Source: Fomitopsis serialis (Eukaryota; Basidiomycota; Agaricomycetes; Polyporales; Fomitopsidaceae). Taken from it: a DNA stretch of 64,000 nt. Shown here piece after piece: positions 20,530-31,920 of this stretch (positions within the stretch are counted from its first letter, which is position 1; each line of letters begins with the position of its first letter). The stretch covers positions 1-64,000 of the forward strand of contig NW_025954982.1 of the NCBI RefSeq assembly GCF_022376445.1, in the 5' to 3' direction. A model generated the notes under the pieces. It worked only from the letters and a program-made list of their open reading frames with translations. It did not search any database and had not been told where the DNA came from. The translations under genes were made by a program, and so were the position numbers.

Positions 20530-21885
20530 CTATGATTCGCATCCCCGCCGCAGCCTGTGTTGCCTCAACATCAACTCAACCGCCAAGGTCGCACTGGTTG
20601 TAGTACTGACCTCCCGCATGTATGCCGAGTCCCGACGGTGCACCCAAGTCGATCCGCTGAGATTCGTCATCTGTGCCGCAGTTGTTGAACCACAGTGAAA
20701 ACAACCAAAGACGGTCTCACCTTCGCCATACGAGTCCATCACAGGCCCGCTGTCATCATCTGCCACAGCATCAGACTGCGACGTCAGCATGACCTGCTCG
20801 TCGCCGTCCGTCCCCACTTCCGCCATCGCCGCCAGCTGCTTCTTCCTCCCCACCGTGTCCGTCCGCCCGGTCCCGCCCTCGATGCGCTTGAGGAACTCGC
20901 TCCAGAGCCCGCGCTCGTCCTGGCCCATGCGCTCGAACGTCTCGCGGAGCTCCTTCGGCGCGCGCCGCCACACCCCGCGATGCCGACACACGGTCGACTT
21001 GACGTACCGGCAGTGGAACACGCGCTCGAACGCGGTACGTTGCGTGAGCGACGGCTGCTGCGCGACGAGCACGTCCATCTGCCGAAAGCCGGCGGAGAGC
21101 TCGAACACGGTGTAGTCGTTCGGCCAGCGCTTCACGAGCGGGAGCGTTTGGAATGTGAGCTGGGTGGGCGTGCTCTCGAAGTCGGGGGATTGTTTGGAGG
21201 GACACGGGTCGACGGCGACGAAAGGGGAGGGCATGCTGAGGGGAACAGGGGCCTGGTACGTGCTCGCGCCAGGCGACATGGGACGGGGCGGGGAGGGTTC
21301 TACTCTTGCGTACTTCACTGACGGCGCCATGAGCAGAGGACTGTCCGGCGAGGAACGCTTCTTGGAAGCGACGACGGGAGGTGGAGGCTGCAGACAGATT
21401 TCCTCACCGAGGCTAGGGCATTCACTGTCCTCAAGACCCTCCAGCAGGCTCTTGCGCACACGGAACAGCAGCCGCTGCTCGCTCTCTACCGCGCGGACGG
21501 CGCTGATCGTCTGTTGCTCCCAAGCGCGTGCGTACGGGTTGTATGCGTCTACATACGCCGCGGGCGCGAGCCCCAGATCGGCGGCGAGATGCGCGAACTG
21601 TGAGAGCTGGAAAAGCGGGAACGTCGCGACTTCGCCGTGCAGCCGAATCGGCGGGCTGTCGGGCTTGTACCAGAAGACGACAGTGACGGACCGCTTCAGC
21701 GCGTCTTCGAGGCGTGTGCGCGGGTCTTCATGCTGGAGCGCGATGGCGCCGTTCAGAGGTGTCCCGAAGGGTCGGGGAATGGGACCCTGGGGCGGCTGGT
21801 ACTTTTGCTGCTGAGGTGTCGACGGCGAGAGGGGGAGCGTGAACGTCGTCGGTTGGTTGACGACAGTAGGAGGTGGCTGGTCCAT
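20530..21885 (-). CDS. Conserved hypothetical fungal protein
   Basis: A single long frame of 451 codons starts MDQPPPTVVNQPTTF at 21885. A 5'-UTR intron (about 21896-21955, GTAAGC donor, CTAACACAG acceptor) seems to precede the ATG. Residues 1-50 are Pro/Gln-rich. About residues 60-150 look folded (TVVFWYKPDSPPIRLHG, ATFPLFQLSQFAHLAADLGL), then a Pro/Ser-rich linker and a second folded segment (RWPNDYTVFELSAGFRQMD, TAFERVFHCRYVKSTVCRH). I recall proteins like this across Agaricomycetes but no assigned function. A GTGAGACC donor near 20720 may splice out part of the C-terminus, so the last 70 residues are uncertain. Confidence 0.7.
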   Translation of the reverse strand: MDQPPPTVVNQPTTFTLPLSPSTPQQQKYQPPQGPIPRPFGTPLNGAIALQHEDPRTRLEDALKRSVTVVFWYKPDSPPIRLHGEVATFPLFQLSQFAHLAADLGLAPAAYVDAYNPYARAWEQQTISAVRAVESEQRLLFRVRKSLLEGLEDSECPSLGEEICLQPPPPVVASKKRSSPDSPLLMAPSVKYARVEPSPPRPMSPGASTYQAPVPLSMPSPFVAVDPCPSKQSPDFESTPTQLTFQTLPLVKRWPNDYTVFELSAGFRQMDVLVAQQPSLTQRTAFERVFHCRYVKSTVCRHRGVWRRAPKELRETFERMGQDERGLWSEFLKRIEGGTGRTDTVGRKKQLAAMAEVGTDGDEQVMLTSQSDAVADDDSGPVMDSYGEGETVFGCFHCGSTTAAQMTNLSGSTWVHRRDSAYMREVSTTTSATLAVELMLRQHRLRRGCES

Positions 21886-24083
21886 GCCGTTTGCTGTGTT
21901 AGCGACATGGCGGTGAGCGATGTGAGTGGAGAAGAGAGAGCGAAGGGCAGCTTACCAAAACAAGAGGGACTTCGACTGGTTCTGGCGGTGCGGGGGAGGC
22001 GACGTGGACGCCGGGGACGGCGGCGACGGTCGCGCTAGTCCTCCATCTTATCTAATCTTGCGTCCCGGGCACCATCTGAAGCGCCCACCGACTTGATGCA
22101 AACGTTCAACTGAGGCGGCGCGTCGTCGACTTGAAGGCGCGAGTTGGGCGCGAGCGATACGAGCGAGCGAGGGGGGAGGGGGAGACTCGATAGAGAGTCG
22201 GGCGACCAGGCCCTGTTTAAGTACGCGCAGCACGAACGAGGAGTTCTGGAACATCGCAAGAGAGACAAAAAACTAACAGTGACAGAGAGAGACGGCGGGG
22301 AAGGGTGGACATTCGAAAGGAAAGCGTGACGGGTGAGAGACATCCGACAGAAAGCGTGATGAACGAGAAGTAGTGTGATCGTTGAAAGACGAGCGTTCGC
22401 TTGACAGGGAAGGAAGGTATGTTACTGTAAAAGGAAACGACTGCACGCGTCGGACGTCTGTCGCGGTTGACCCCTTCTGGGATTGACGTTAACGGACCGA
22501 TGTCTCGGTATGACGTTGGCAGATCGTGCGGTAAGTGTCTACGAATTGCAACCTGGACACCCAACAGGCGTCACGGCTCGTCCGAGGTGGGGGGAAGGCG
22601 GGGAGGGTGGAAAGGGTGGATGCATGGTACAGTCTGTCAAGAAAGCGACAAGCGAAGCGTCGGATTCGGAAGTGCGCGATGAAGAATGCGTAGCGCGTGA
22701 ATAAGTAGACGTTTCGGAGAGCGGAGGGTCGGAGAAGGGACAGGAGACGCGGCGTACATGTGGCGACGAGCGCCACGAGACTCGAAGTCCCCTCCACACC
22801 GGCACACACATTGAGTACCACGTTATCTCATATAATCCTCTCATTTCTGCAGCTGGCTACGCGTAGTCAGGTTAGGAATGTCAGTCATGCTCCCAACACG
22901 TTGGCGACTCTAGATTCAGGTCACCAACCGATCGGATCCGCGCATACTACGTCTGGACGGCGATCGAGACTACGTATACTACGCGCCGTTGCTCGCGCTC
23001 GGCCTGCTCAGTGGCCCGGGACTCGAACTGGTATGAGGCGCAGTGTCTTCTCCGCCGAAAGCCGTAATTCAGACACGCCAGTAGTAGCTCGCAAGTGGCT
23101 CATGGTCACAATCCTGACACTGCTCAAGCGGCAGGCTGTCGATTCAAACACCGTGGTCACTCATGCACTGCTATGTAGCTTCGTCGACGTCGAGAACCCT
23201 GTTGGCGAGTCGATCGGCTTGTCGGTCAGTGCGATTAAACTGAGGACATGCCAAGAGCTAAACTACATGACAAAATCCGCTCCGGCTCCAGTGGACCCAG
23301 TCGAAGTGACAACGGAGCAACTTGCAGGCACCAATAACCACGCAAATCCTCATGCAAGGTGCCCTACGACAACACGAAGCCGATGTGATCCAACCGTTGG
23401 ATTCGCAATATCGGATACGGCTTTTCGTGGCGAGTATTGCTGTCCATAGTTTCCTCGCCAGTAATTGCACCGCCATGTCTAGATCGAGCAGTTGTGGTCA
23501 TGACAACGATAGGGGCTTATAGACACCGGTGGTGAGCAGTATAGTACACGACCGACCGATCGGAACTACCGCTTACAGTATCGGGAGACAGGGATCAGTG
23601 GCAGTCAGTGGCGAGATTCTCGGTTTATCGGCACGTCGAAACGTACTATTTCTCGAACAATATGATTCACGCTAATGCAGTCCGAGCTTGATAAATTGTG
23701 TCGTTTTCTGTCGCTCCTTGACCAAGCCTTTACAGTACGAGCCAGGAGCACACTGACATTGTGATACAGCGTCAGTTGTAAGCACAGCTCGTACCACAAC
23801 ATCGAAGAGTACATGCCAAACCAAATGGATCCGCGTCGGTATGTCTTCCTTTTAGATCGCTGACCAGTCTATTATTTGACACCCGTCCACGCCGAGGAAG
23901 CGGAAGCTCCGGTACGCTGGTTCTACGCGTTCGAGGCAGGACCAGTTGCTCTCAATCAAAAAACCAGTCCAGACCCATATCCGCAGAGCATAAAATATCG
24001 CTCATCCCGCCCATGCTCCCCAGCAACTCGCTTGCCCTGCACCCGCATCACCCCGCTCTAAGCACCCACCCACCCTTACTACC
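21886..24083. other. Intergenic, about 2.2 kb
   Basis: The left end is the 5' UTR and promoter of the minus-strand gene. The rest has only overlapping low-quality frames, the longest at 22760-23449 (+) with no motif. A TATA-like CATAAAAT at 23989-23996 precedes the small gene at 24084. Confidence 0.45.
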
Positions 24084-24404
24084 ATGTCCCCCATCCACAT
24101 CCACTCTGCTTCCCTTGACCCCGCCGTCCATCCGGGCTACTGCATCCCTCGGAAGACCCTGGCCCAGCGCCTCGGCCTGAAGGGGAAGAAGGTAGCCAAG
24201 AGGACGGCGTCCGCCCCGGTCCCTGCGCCCGCTCCCCGTACGATGGGCGGCCTGAAGCTCGAATGCGCCCTCGTCTCGCTGGACATCGCCAAGGAGCGCC
24301 AGCGCGAGGTCCCCTGCGGCGCGTTCGACATCGGCTGCACTCTGATCTCCCTCGACGTCGCCCGTGGCGCGAAGGAGATCTCCCACCGTGCGCTGCGCTT
24401 GTGA
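24084..24404 (+). CDS. Small hypothetical protein, 106 residues, single exon
   Basis: The frame starts MSPIHIHSASLDPAVHPGYC and ends HRALRL. Codons are strongly C/G-ending, unlike the flanking DNA, which supports real coding. It has a basic patch (LAQRLGLKGKKVAKR), an Ala/Pro linker and two related segments, LECALVSLDIAKE and GCTLISLDVARG, which suggest an internal repeat. A TATA-like box lies about 90 bases upstream. No family is recognised, and no signal peptide is seen. Confidence 0.55.
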   Translation: MSPIHIHSASLDPAVHPGYCIPRKTLAQRLGLKGKKVAKRTASAPVPAPAPRTMGGLKLECALVSLDIAKERQREVPCGAFDIGCTLISLDVARGAKEISHRALRL

Positions 24405-26054
24405 CCGGATCCTCCTCAAATTGGGCAGCCGCGTGTGCCCGTCGTTGGTGTCAAAAGCCGGGGTGGGTGTTGAACTGGAGTGCTCTGCCTTGGTCGGAAT
24501 CCTAGGCCCGACTGGGGTACGATGGGGACGCACTTCATCCTGGCACTCGAGTGCGACTTGGATACGTCTGCAGTCGTGCTCGCTCTCTCGGCCTGCCTCG
24601 GTGACTCGGAAGAAAACACTGGACATTCTAGAAAAACGCGGAAAATACATAAGCACAAAAACAGCTCTCCGTCGCTACCTCACTGACCTTCTTAGTCCTA
24701 ATACTTAGCCCTCCACTGGAACCTCAACATTCTCAACACGATACCCTACGCTGCGCAGCCGCAAGTTTGACGACAGGAGATCCTGGAGGAGGCAACGTTT
24801 GACGTCGGAGAGGCGGGTGGAGCGGACTTGATCACCCGCGAAGCTTGTCCTCTTCGATGACCGGTAGAGTTTATCGTCCCATCTATTCAACAGTATCGTA
24901 ACTGATGGCTTGTCTCTCTAGCCGTACTCCTCAACGACGCTCACAGCACGCGGCCGCTTCCTCTCAGATAAGTATTTTGCTCGCCGTACGTCCGTCTCGC
25001 CAGATTCGACCCTCACTGCCTAGGATTAGAGACGACTCGGACACAGCACGACGGCGACATCGACAAGAGGAGGGAGGCTCGGAGAAGGCGCTGAAACCGG
25101 GAGGGTACTGTGCTGGGAACTGGCCAGCCCCGTGCAGATGCTTTCTCGAGGACGGCGCCTGGGGGAGGGTTCATAGACATCACCACTCTAACAGATGAGT
25201 ACTACGTTCTTTCCGTGCTCTGTTGCTCTAAATACTTACACTAACTCGTCTCGAGTTGATTAGCTACGTTGCACCGCTTTCTTCGCTTTCGCTGCCTTCA
25301 ACATAATGCTGAGTCCTTTACTTCGTATTGTGTTTTCGTTTCCCTCCAGTCGCAGTTACTAACGATGTCCGTTTTTGTAGGCCGTGCTATGATCTGTCTG
25401 GATATGCGCTGTTCCTGGTGTCCGAACGTGAGTACATCTCCTGAATCCCTTTATCATGCTGCTCCTTTTTCCAGCTGTCTTCGGCAAGCGGCGACATCGG
25501 GTGGCAGGTTGAGCGGGTAGCTGCTGCGGTCGATTAGCCCGGGGAATGTGAACTGGCCACTCACAGACCTTTGGTATTCTCGAACGTGGCAGCTAGGAGT
25601 CGACAAAAAAGATAAGTACCACTTCCCTCTTGATGACAACCTGGCAACCTGCCAGTGCATCCTGCGTCACGGTGCTGACCTTAACCCTAACCTCAGATCC
25701 AATCCCCGATTATCGGTACCCCCGGGTGCGCTCTCCGGTGATTACGATTTTAGTTTGGTAACCCCACTAAGTCTCCAACGGAGACTACTAAGTTTCACCC
25801 TTCTGACTTAGCTGACAGCTTGAAGGCGACGCTGCGCAGCCGGAAGACGGAGAGACCGGCAAGGTGGACGTTAGGCGGAAACGGGGGGGATGGAAGGCAA
25901 GATCCGACGCTCTCCGCCCGTGTACGCATTTTTGATGAGGGGCCTATCGTTTTGGAAACAGCTGTAATCCAGAGCCCACCAACAGATACATCCAGAGAGC
26001 GAGAAGGAGGAGAATACACATAGTCATGTTGTCTTGAGACGGAGTGCTCGATAT
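24405..26054. other. Intergenic, about 1.65 kb
   Basis: No convincing gene. A 61-codon minus-strand frame (24705-24890) and a CTAAC..TTTTGTAG intron-like end near 25365-25380 hint at a spliced transcript, but I could not build one. A 7-bp perfect hairpin (AGTCTCC AAC GGAGACT, 25770-25786) is present. Confidence 0.4.
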
Positions 26055-27530
26055 CTAAACTCCGATGTCCGCGAGGATCTTCTCTGTCGTCTCCCATAAC
26101 TCTTTCCCGAGCTCGGGGTCCTCCGTTGGCGAATACACAGATCCTAGCTTCCCTGGAGGCACGATGTATCCGCCCTTGTACTTCACATCCTCGCGTACAG
26201 CTGGAGCAGCTGCCGCGAAAACGGTGCTGTAGGCGCCCTTCTCGGGGCTGGTGAAGAATGCGTTGGCGATGAAGGCGTACACAGGAGCCTTGAAGGTCCC
26301 CGCGGAGTGAGCGAAGTTCTGAACGCCATCTGAGTCATGTAAGCTACACTTCTCTGAGAGGCCGAGGTATAAAATAGTGTCACCTGTGTTTACGATCCCA
26401 GGGTGAACGGCCGTGACGATGATGGGAACCTCTTCGGCATCCAGACGTCTCTGTAGTTCCTTCACATGTAGGACGCCCATGTACTTGCTCAAGTCTTCCG
26501 TACGAGTACAAGGTCAGCACTGGAGCTGTGAACACGAACCTGGAGGAAACATACTGTATCGCCTATTCGAAGCGAATGATTCGTCCTTGAACTCACGGTT
26601 GAAGTCTTCGATACTGCGGAAGTGGCAGTCCTTCGGAGGCATACGGTGACCTTCTGACGTGAGCTTGAAGTAACATGTCAGTCGGATTGTTTCATGCAAA
26701 GAGACAAGCAGACTTGCCATTACTATTCGGACGTCGCTCTTTGGTTCTTGGGCTGTGCGCTTGAGCAGAGGGAGTAGTGTTCGTACGAACACAAATGGGC
26801 TGAAGTAACTGCGGAAGTTGCATTCGTTTTGGTTTACCTAGCACTCTGGAGAGATGGGCATACTTGACCACTGCAATTTCTTGGATGCCTGGGCGAATAC
26901 CAATGAGTACATCCGGTGGTGGGCAGTCGTCATGGGAAGCCAAGGAGGAACCACTTACCATCAGACGTCTTCGTGAACGGAGTCAAGAGTCTGAATATCG
27001 TCAACGTCAGATACAGTCGACTGACACGAGGAGAGTGTCGTACAATGCAGCAGAGTTGACTGCGTTCGAACAGGAGTCGGTCAGAGTCACTTGCCCGCCC
27101 GTTGTTCCAGACAACGACCGACTCACCAACAATGTCCAAGCGCTGCTCCTTCTCCATGAACACCTCAGCCGCCTTCTTCGCATCCCTCGGGTCGCTGTAG
27201 TCCAACGGTAGCCAGACGACCTCGCCGTTGCCCGGCTCGAGGCCGGCCTTCTGTACCTTCTCGATCGCTGCCTTCGCCTTCTCCTCGCTTCGTGCGGCCA
27301 TGTAGACCTTCGCGCCCTTTCGCGCGAGATGCTGGATGGCAGCGCATCCTACGCCGGAACTGGAGGTTCACAGGTGGTGAGCGAAATGTGGGAGAGGCGC
27401 GGATAGAGTTAGGGCGCGGGTGGGCATGATTAGTACATGACGCTCACTTTCCTCCAGTGACAATGATGACATTGCCCTTCAAGTCAGGGAGGTCGGTTTC
27501 AGGACTGAACGACTTTGAAAACAGACCCAT
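26055..27530 (-). CDS. Short-chain dehydrogenase/reductase (SDR-1)
   Basis: This is an NAD(P)-dependent oxidoreductase of the classical SDR type, with unknown substrate. It starts MGLFSKSFSPETDLPDL at 27530. The cofactor loop TGGNSGVGCAA is split by an intron after TGGN. AARSEEKAKAAIEK follows. The NNAG position reads NSAA. The catalytic Tyr and Lys are RRYNLSKYMGVL, split by an intron. The C-terminal part has HPGIVNTG and a long tail with GGYIVPPGKLGSVYS, ending at 26055. The intron at 26664-26717 has a GC donor (GCAAGT) instead of GT. The neighbour SDR-2 (27816-29646) shares intron positions and order on the same strand, so the pair is a tandem duplication. Confidence 0.85.
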
Positions 27531-27815
27531 AGCGTCGAGGGAGAGATGGCCGAAGCTGTGAAACTGCCATAGCGTCCGCCTTGTAGTGTGACTGTTGCCA
27601 TCGAGAAGCGATGAAGTCGAGGACTATTTGGCGTGGGTTTCAAAGGCTGGAAGCCGTACAACGCCGAACGTTGATTGGTGCGGCACTGACGATGTGCAAC
27701 TATAACCAGTTATATTGACACTATTGAATATGTACGTAGATAGGCACAGCATTGTGGGCACGGCTCCAGAAGCTGGTTTTGCACAAGCACAAGATACACA
27801 CGTTGAGGAGCGGCA

Positions 27816-29646
27816 CTACACGCCGATGTCCTTCAGCGTTCTCTCCGTCAACTCCCACAACTCCCTGGCCGCCACCGGATCCCGCGCCTTTTCGTTCAGC
27901 CCAGTATTCTTCGTCGGCGGCGTGATGTATGCAGCACGATACTTCCTAGGTTCGGCGCGGACTTCCGGCGCGGCCGAGGCGAAGACGGTGCCGTACGCCG
28001 CTATTGTGGGGAGAGTGAAGAAGAGACTGACGATCCAGGTCGCGAGGGTCGCGAGGAAGCCGGTACCGAGAGTGGCGAGCCAATTCTGTGCGCCATCTGT
28101 GGGTGCAGGATCAGTACTCAGTACTCAATGACAGAGGATTAGCAAATATGTATCGTCGTCATGAACCTGAGGCAAGTGGCTGAAGTGCACGGCAGCGTGC
28201 GGGCTCTTTCAGGTCACGGATTGGTGGCCTCCGCCTTCTGGGATGGGACACAACGGTACAGAAATAGCAGGGTCATTGAACACACACCTGTGTTGACCGC
28301 TCCTGGGTGTGTGGACAGGACAATGATGGGGACGCCCTCTGCGTCCAGTCGCCGCTGCAGTTCTGCGACCTGCATGCAGACAAGTAGCTTGCTATAGCCT
28401 AAACGGTAGTAGTCGGTCAGTTGGTTTATCTAACGGTGCACGGCGCGACCGTACAGTATCGCTGCAACGACGGCCAGGGGAAGACAGCGTCTTTGTACTC
28501 CAGATTGAAGTCCTCGATAGTCTCAAACTTGACAGGGTGTCGAACCGCCTCGTAGCCATCAGAGGATACCTAGGCAGCATGTCATTCTTTGTGTGATTTT
28601 TCATGAGTAACCAGACGGACTTACAACCACTATGCGGACATCGCTATTAGGTTCGCTCGCGGTGTTCTTCAGGATGGGCAGGAGTGTTTTGATGAAGACA
28701 AAATGTCCGATGTGGCTGGACACTGTTTAAGTTCCGTGATGAACATAGGATGCCTATGGACTAACTTGATCATCACGACATCCTGAATACCTACATGCCT
28801 CGATCGTCAGCACGGTATTGGGACAATATGAGTATCTCCATATCGTTGGGTCCCCACACTTTAGTCGGTACTGATTTCAAGTGACACAGAACGCGCGTCA
28901 CCTGAAGCCAGGATCCGACGTAGATTCACATAGGCATAAGCGACTAGATCAACTCTGCGAGTTGACAGGACTGCACAACTGGATACATGCTCATTATAGG
29001 ACCGTTCAGTCCCGCTCTGACAGCGGATTCCAAAGCGTTGCTTCTCAAGGCTGGGGCCCGACAATAAGGAAACAACTGCCAGGCGTCATTAACTCACCGT
29101 GGTTTGTCTTCTGATACGGGCACATCATGCTGTAGGAATAATCTTGTATCATTACCGGGTCGATCCTCGGGCGAACCTACCACTTACATGGCAGCACAGT
29201 TGACTACGGCTCGTCAGCGAAGGCACGTTTCGAGACACGGCGCAACTCACTCAACACATCCAACCGGCTCTCCCTCCGCATGAACTCCTCCGCCGCCCGC
29301 TTCACGATATGCGGGTCAACCAAGTCAAGCTCCAAGCTCTCGAGCTGTCCGTTGCCCGGACCGAGCCCCGCCGCCTTGAGCCTCTTGATAGCATCCTCCG
29401 CACGGTCGATGGCACGCGCTGCGATGTAGATTTTGGCACCTTTGCGGACAAGATGCTGGGTTATCGCGAATCCCAGGCCCGCTCTACAGAGTTGAACGCG
29501 TTGATCAGTATGCATCGACCCTGGACAGGCTAAGTGCCTGAGACCTGAACAGGGAACACTCACGCGCCGCCGGTGATGACGATGACCTTTCCCGTTAGGT
29601 CTGGCAGGTTAGTAGGGTTGAACTTCTTCGACTGCGAGAGACCCAT
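27816..29646 (-). CDS. Short-chain dehydrogenase/reductase (SDR-2)
   Basis: This is a classical SDR, substrate unknown, and tandem paralog of SDR-1. It starts MGLSQSKKFNPTNLPDL at 29646. The cofactor loop TGGAAGLGF is split by an intron after TGGA. Then IYIAARAIDRAEDAIKRLK, the NCAAM equivalent of NNAG, HIGHFVFIKTLLPILKNT, VVVSSDGYEAV with the catalytic Ser, and QRYCYSKLL with Tyr and Lys. After HPGAVNTG the C-terminal exon contains ATLATWIVSLFFTLP and YRAAYITPPTKNTGLNEKA and ends LKDIGV at 27816. The splice at VVVSS uses GTAAGT, where SDR-1 has GCAAGT at the same position. No frame break was found. Confidence 0.83.
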
Positions 29647-30486
29647 GGCGGTGGTACGACTCCTTTGGATCCGCCAGACGGTCAGTTTAAGGACTGTCAC
29701 AGTGCGGCAGCAGGGGAGGGATGGAAGAGGGTGTCGTACGACGTGAGCTTAAGCTTGTTGTTCGCCCCGTTGCCTGCTGTTCGGTGAGTTGCGAACTTTC
29801 CCATGTTCCCCGCATCGCACAGACCTTGTCAGGGCGAGGCCGGGTCGTTTACGGGATTATGACGCAAATTAGCGGCGGTACGGCGGCCATGAATTATTGA
29901 ATCCTGCCTACCGCGTGTCTGCGGCGCGCCGAATCAGGGGAAATGCAGGGAACAACGGCGGTAGAACGGTTGGCCAGTCATGGAACAAGACGGAGAGGGT
30001 ATAGGTCACGTCAATGTGTGGGATGCTCGCAGTGATGATGATAGATGCCAGTACTATGTCAGTGCATAGTTCTGTACTTACGACATCACAGTAAGTACTT
30101 ATGGTTACTGACCCGCTATTATTGAATTATTAGCTTCTGATTAGCGCCGGACAGATCATTGAGCTGGTCTCCCAATGGTCTCCCCAGGCAGACGGACAAT
30201 TCCTTACACCTTCGTGCCTCAGGATATCCTTATCTGACCCGGACGCGCCAGGGTACTTAGTAAGGTTAACTCTGATCGTTTGAATGTTCGAACACCACCT
30301 GATACCTCTGCCAATCCTGACGATAACCGCCAGGAATCTTGCCTAGATGTGAACCATCCCGTATTCGTCACTGCGGGGTATATGTACAGGCAAGGGATAC
30401 GTGTGGTAACAATGTGCGATCTGTGTCGGTCCTCCACGACGAGCCAAATTAAATCAGATCGTCGCCTCGTGGTATTCAAACTGGGT
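29647..30486. other. Intergenic, about 840 bp
   Basis: The left part is the SDR-2 promoter. A minus-strand frame (30219-30506) has no motif and overlaps the end of the next gene. I see no gene. Confidence 0.4.
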
Positions 30487-31920
30487 TCACCAGTCTGAGA
30501 ACCCAACGATCTTTCCGTCCCATACCCACCAGATCATCTCGTCTTCCTCATCCTCGTCAACGTCGCTGCCAAGCTGCATGCCAGCAGCGAGATTCGAGCT
30601 ACTGCACCCTACCCAGACACCCTCTGTCTTGGCTCCTCTTGCGATGCCCTTCTTCTTGGTCTGTGCAGCGTCGTCCGCGGCACACGCATCATCGAGGAAA
30701 GATTGGAGTGTCCCTTCAAGCGAACGTGTCAGGTTTTGCCTCGGGATCCACGCAGGGTGCGCGAATCGCCTCGGTGCGCGGAGTAGAATGTGGGTTTGCG
30801 TCGGGGCTGGGACAGAGAATCAGCGATGCTGAAAGACGCATGAAATCGAGGAACACGTACCAAGCTCAGAGGACATGCCCCCGCCGTCTTCTGCGCAAGC
30901 ATTCGCGAGGGTTCGCGAGAGAAGTCGTTCCGCAGTGCGTAGACTCTGTTGTTCTTCCGCGTATGTCTGACTGGATACTTGACCCGGTGGCGACGCCGAG
31001 GCGCGTCGAGGCGCTGGTGGTGGGGCAACGTTCTCTGACAACTCTCGTGTCGGCGACGATGTGTGCGACTGGGAGCGGGAAGCTGGGGGTGAAGGTGAAG
31101 GTGACCGCGACGATGGCGGCCCGGACGGAGATTCCTCATCGCTCACGTCTGAATCCTCTGCGTTTTCGGCGTCATCTTCGGACTCTTCGTCTCCGCTTCC
31201 GCTCTGTTCATCTGAGTCGTCTTCGGCTTCCTCCTCTTCTTCGCTGTCATCGGCATCGGGTTCCTCTGCCCGTGGATGTCTAGATGGACCCGGAATATCG
31301 TCTCGTTCACCCCACACTTTGACTTCCAAGCCGTTGACAGTGTATACGATCCGCGCACGAGCAGCTCCGACACTCGGCCCAAGCACAAAGGCTAGATGCG
31401 CCGTACCCGTCGAAGGCAAAGCAACATCTTCATCTCGAGACTTGCGACGGGCGAGCGCAGTAGACAGAGCGGTAAATGTCGTGTGCATATGAGACTCTAG
31501 CGTGTCGATTGTGGCCAGGAGGTCATTTCGGCGCTTCGCTGCCCGTGTATCGGACCGTCCACCTGGCATGCGGGCAAGCTGGACCACCGGGCTGTGGCGG
31601 AGATAAGCGTCTCGAAATAGAAAGGAAACGGAATGTGCGCACAAAGGAATCTGGCTCTTGAGGAAGAGAATGTGGCCTAGCAGTGACATGGCCAGCCTCG
31701 CTGCCATGGTATGCGTCACCACCGAAGCGTCTAGAAGCACATAAGGGATTTTCAGGTGTGATAGGCTTGCGTCTGAGCATTGTGGATCCTCTTTGCGAAC
31801 CGGAGCCTTCGCAGATGCTTGGGTGAGGGGTGGCTGCACCACAGCAGGTCGCGTGCCGTGTGCGGATGGCGTAGCAGAGTTGAAGGCGGGCGGAGGCGCC
31901 ATGGATGGTGTTAGAATCAT
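30487..31920 (-). CDS. Conserved hypothetical fungal protein with acidic linker
   Basis: Two exons. The first starts at 31920 (or MAPPPAFNSATPS at 31903) and the second ends at 30487. An N-terminal folded part has SHLKIPYVLLDASVVTHTMA, then LLGHILFLKSQIPL. AARMP-like and SHMHTTFTALSTALARR segments follow, then HLAFVLGPSVGAARARI. A very acidic stretch (runs of E, D and S) and a Ser/Pro linker precede LRTAERLLSRTLANA. After a 54-nt intron (GTACGTG..CCCAG near 30822) come HILLRAPRRFAHPAW and LTRSLEGTLQSFLDDACA, ending VGFSDW. The protein is about 430 residues. I recall homologs in other basidiomycetes but no function. The acidic linker suggests a nuclear protein. Confidence 0.65.

Noticed and set aside
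23010..23035. B-box-like sequence (reverse complement AGTTCGAGTCCCGG) suggesting a tRNA on the minus strand
   Set aside because: The bases before the TTCGAGT loop do not pair with those after it, and no D-arm or acceptor stem can be formed.
22760..23449. Plus-strand frame of 229 codons
   Set aside because: No domain, biased Ser/Arg/Thr content, no splice partner and no conserved motif; it is likely chance.
25675..25705. Telomere-like TTAACCCTAACC
   Set aside because: Fewer than two full telomere repeats; it can occur by chance and no array surrounds it.
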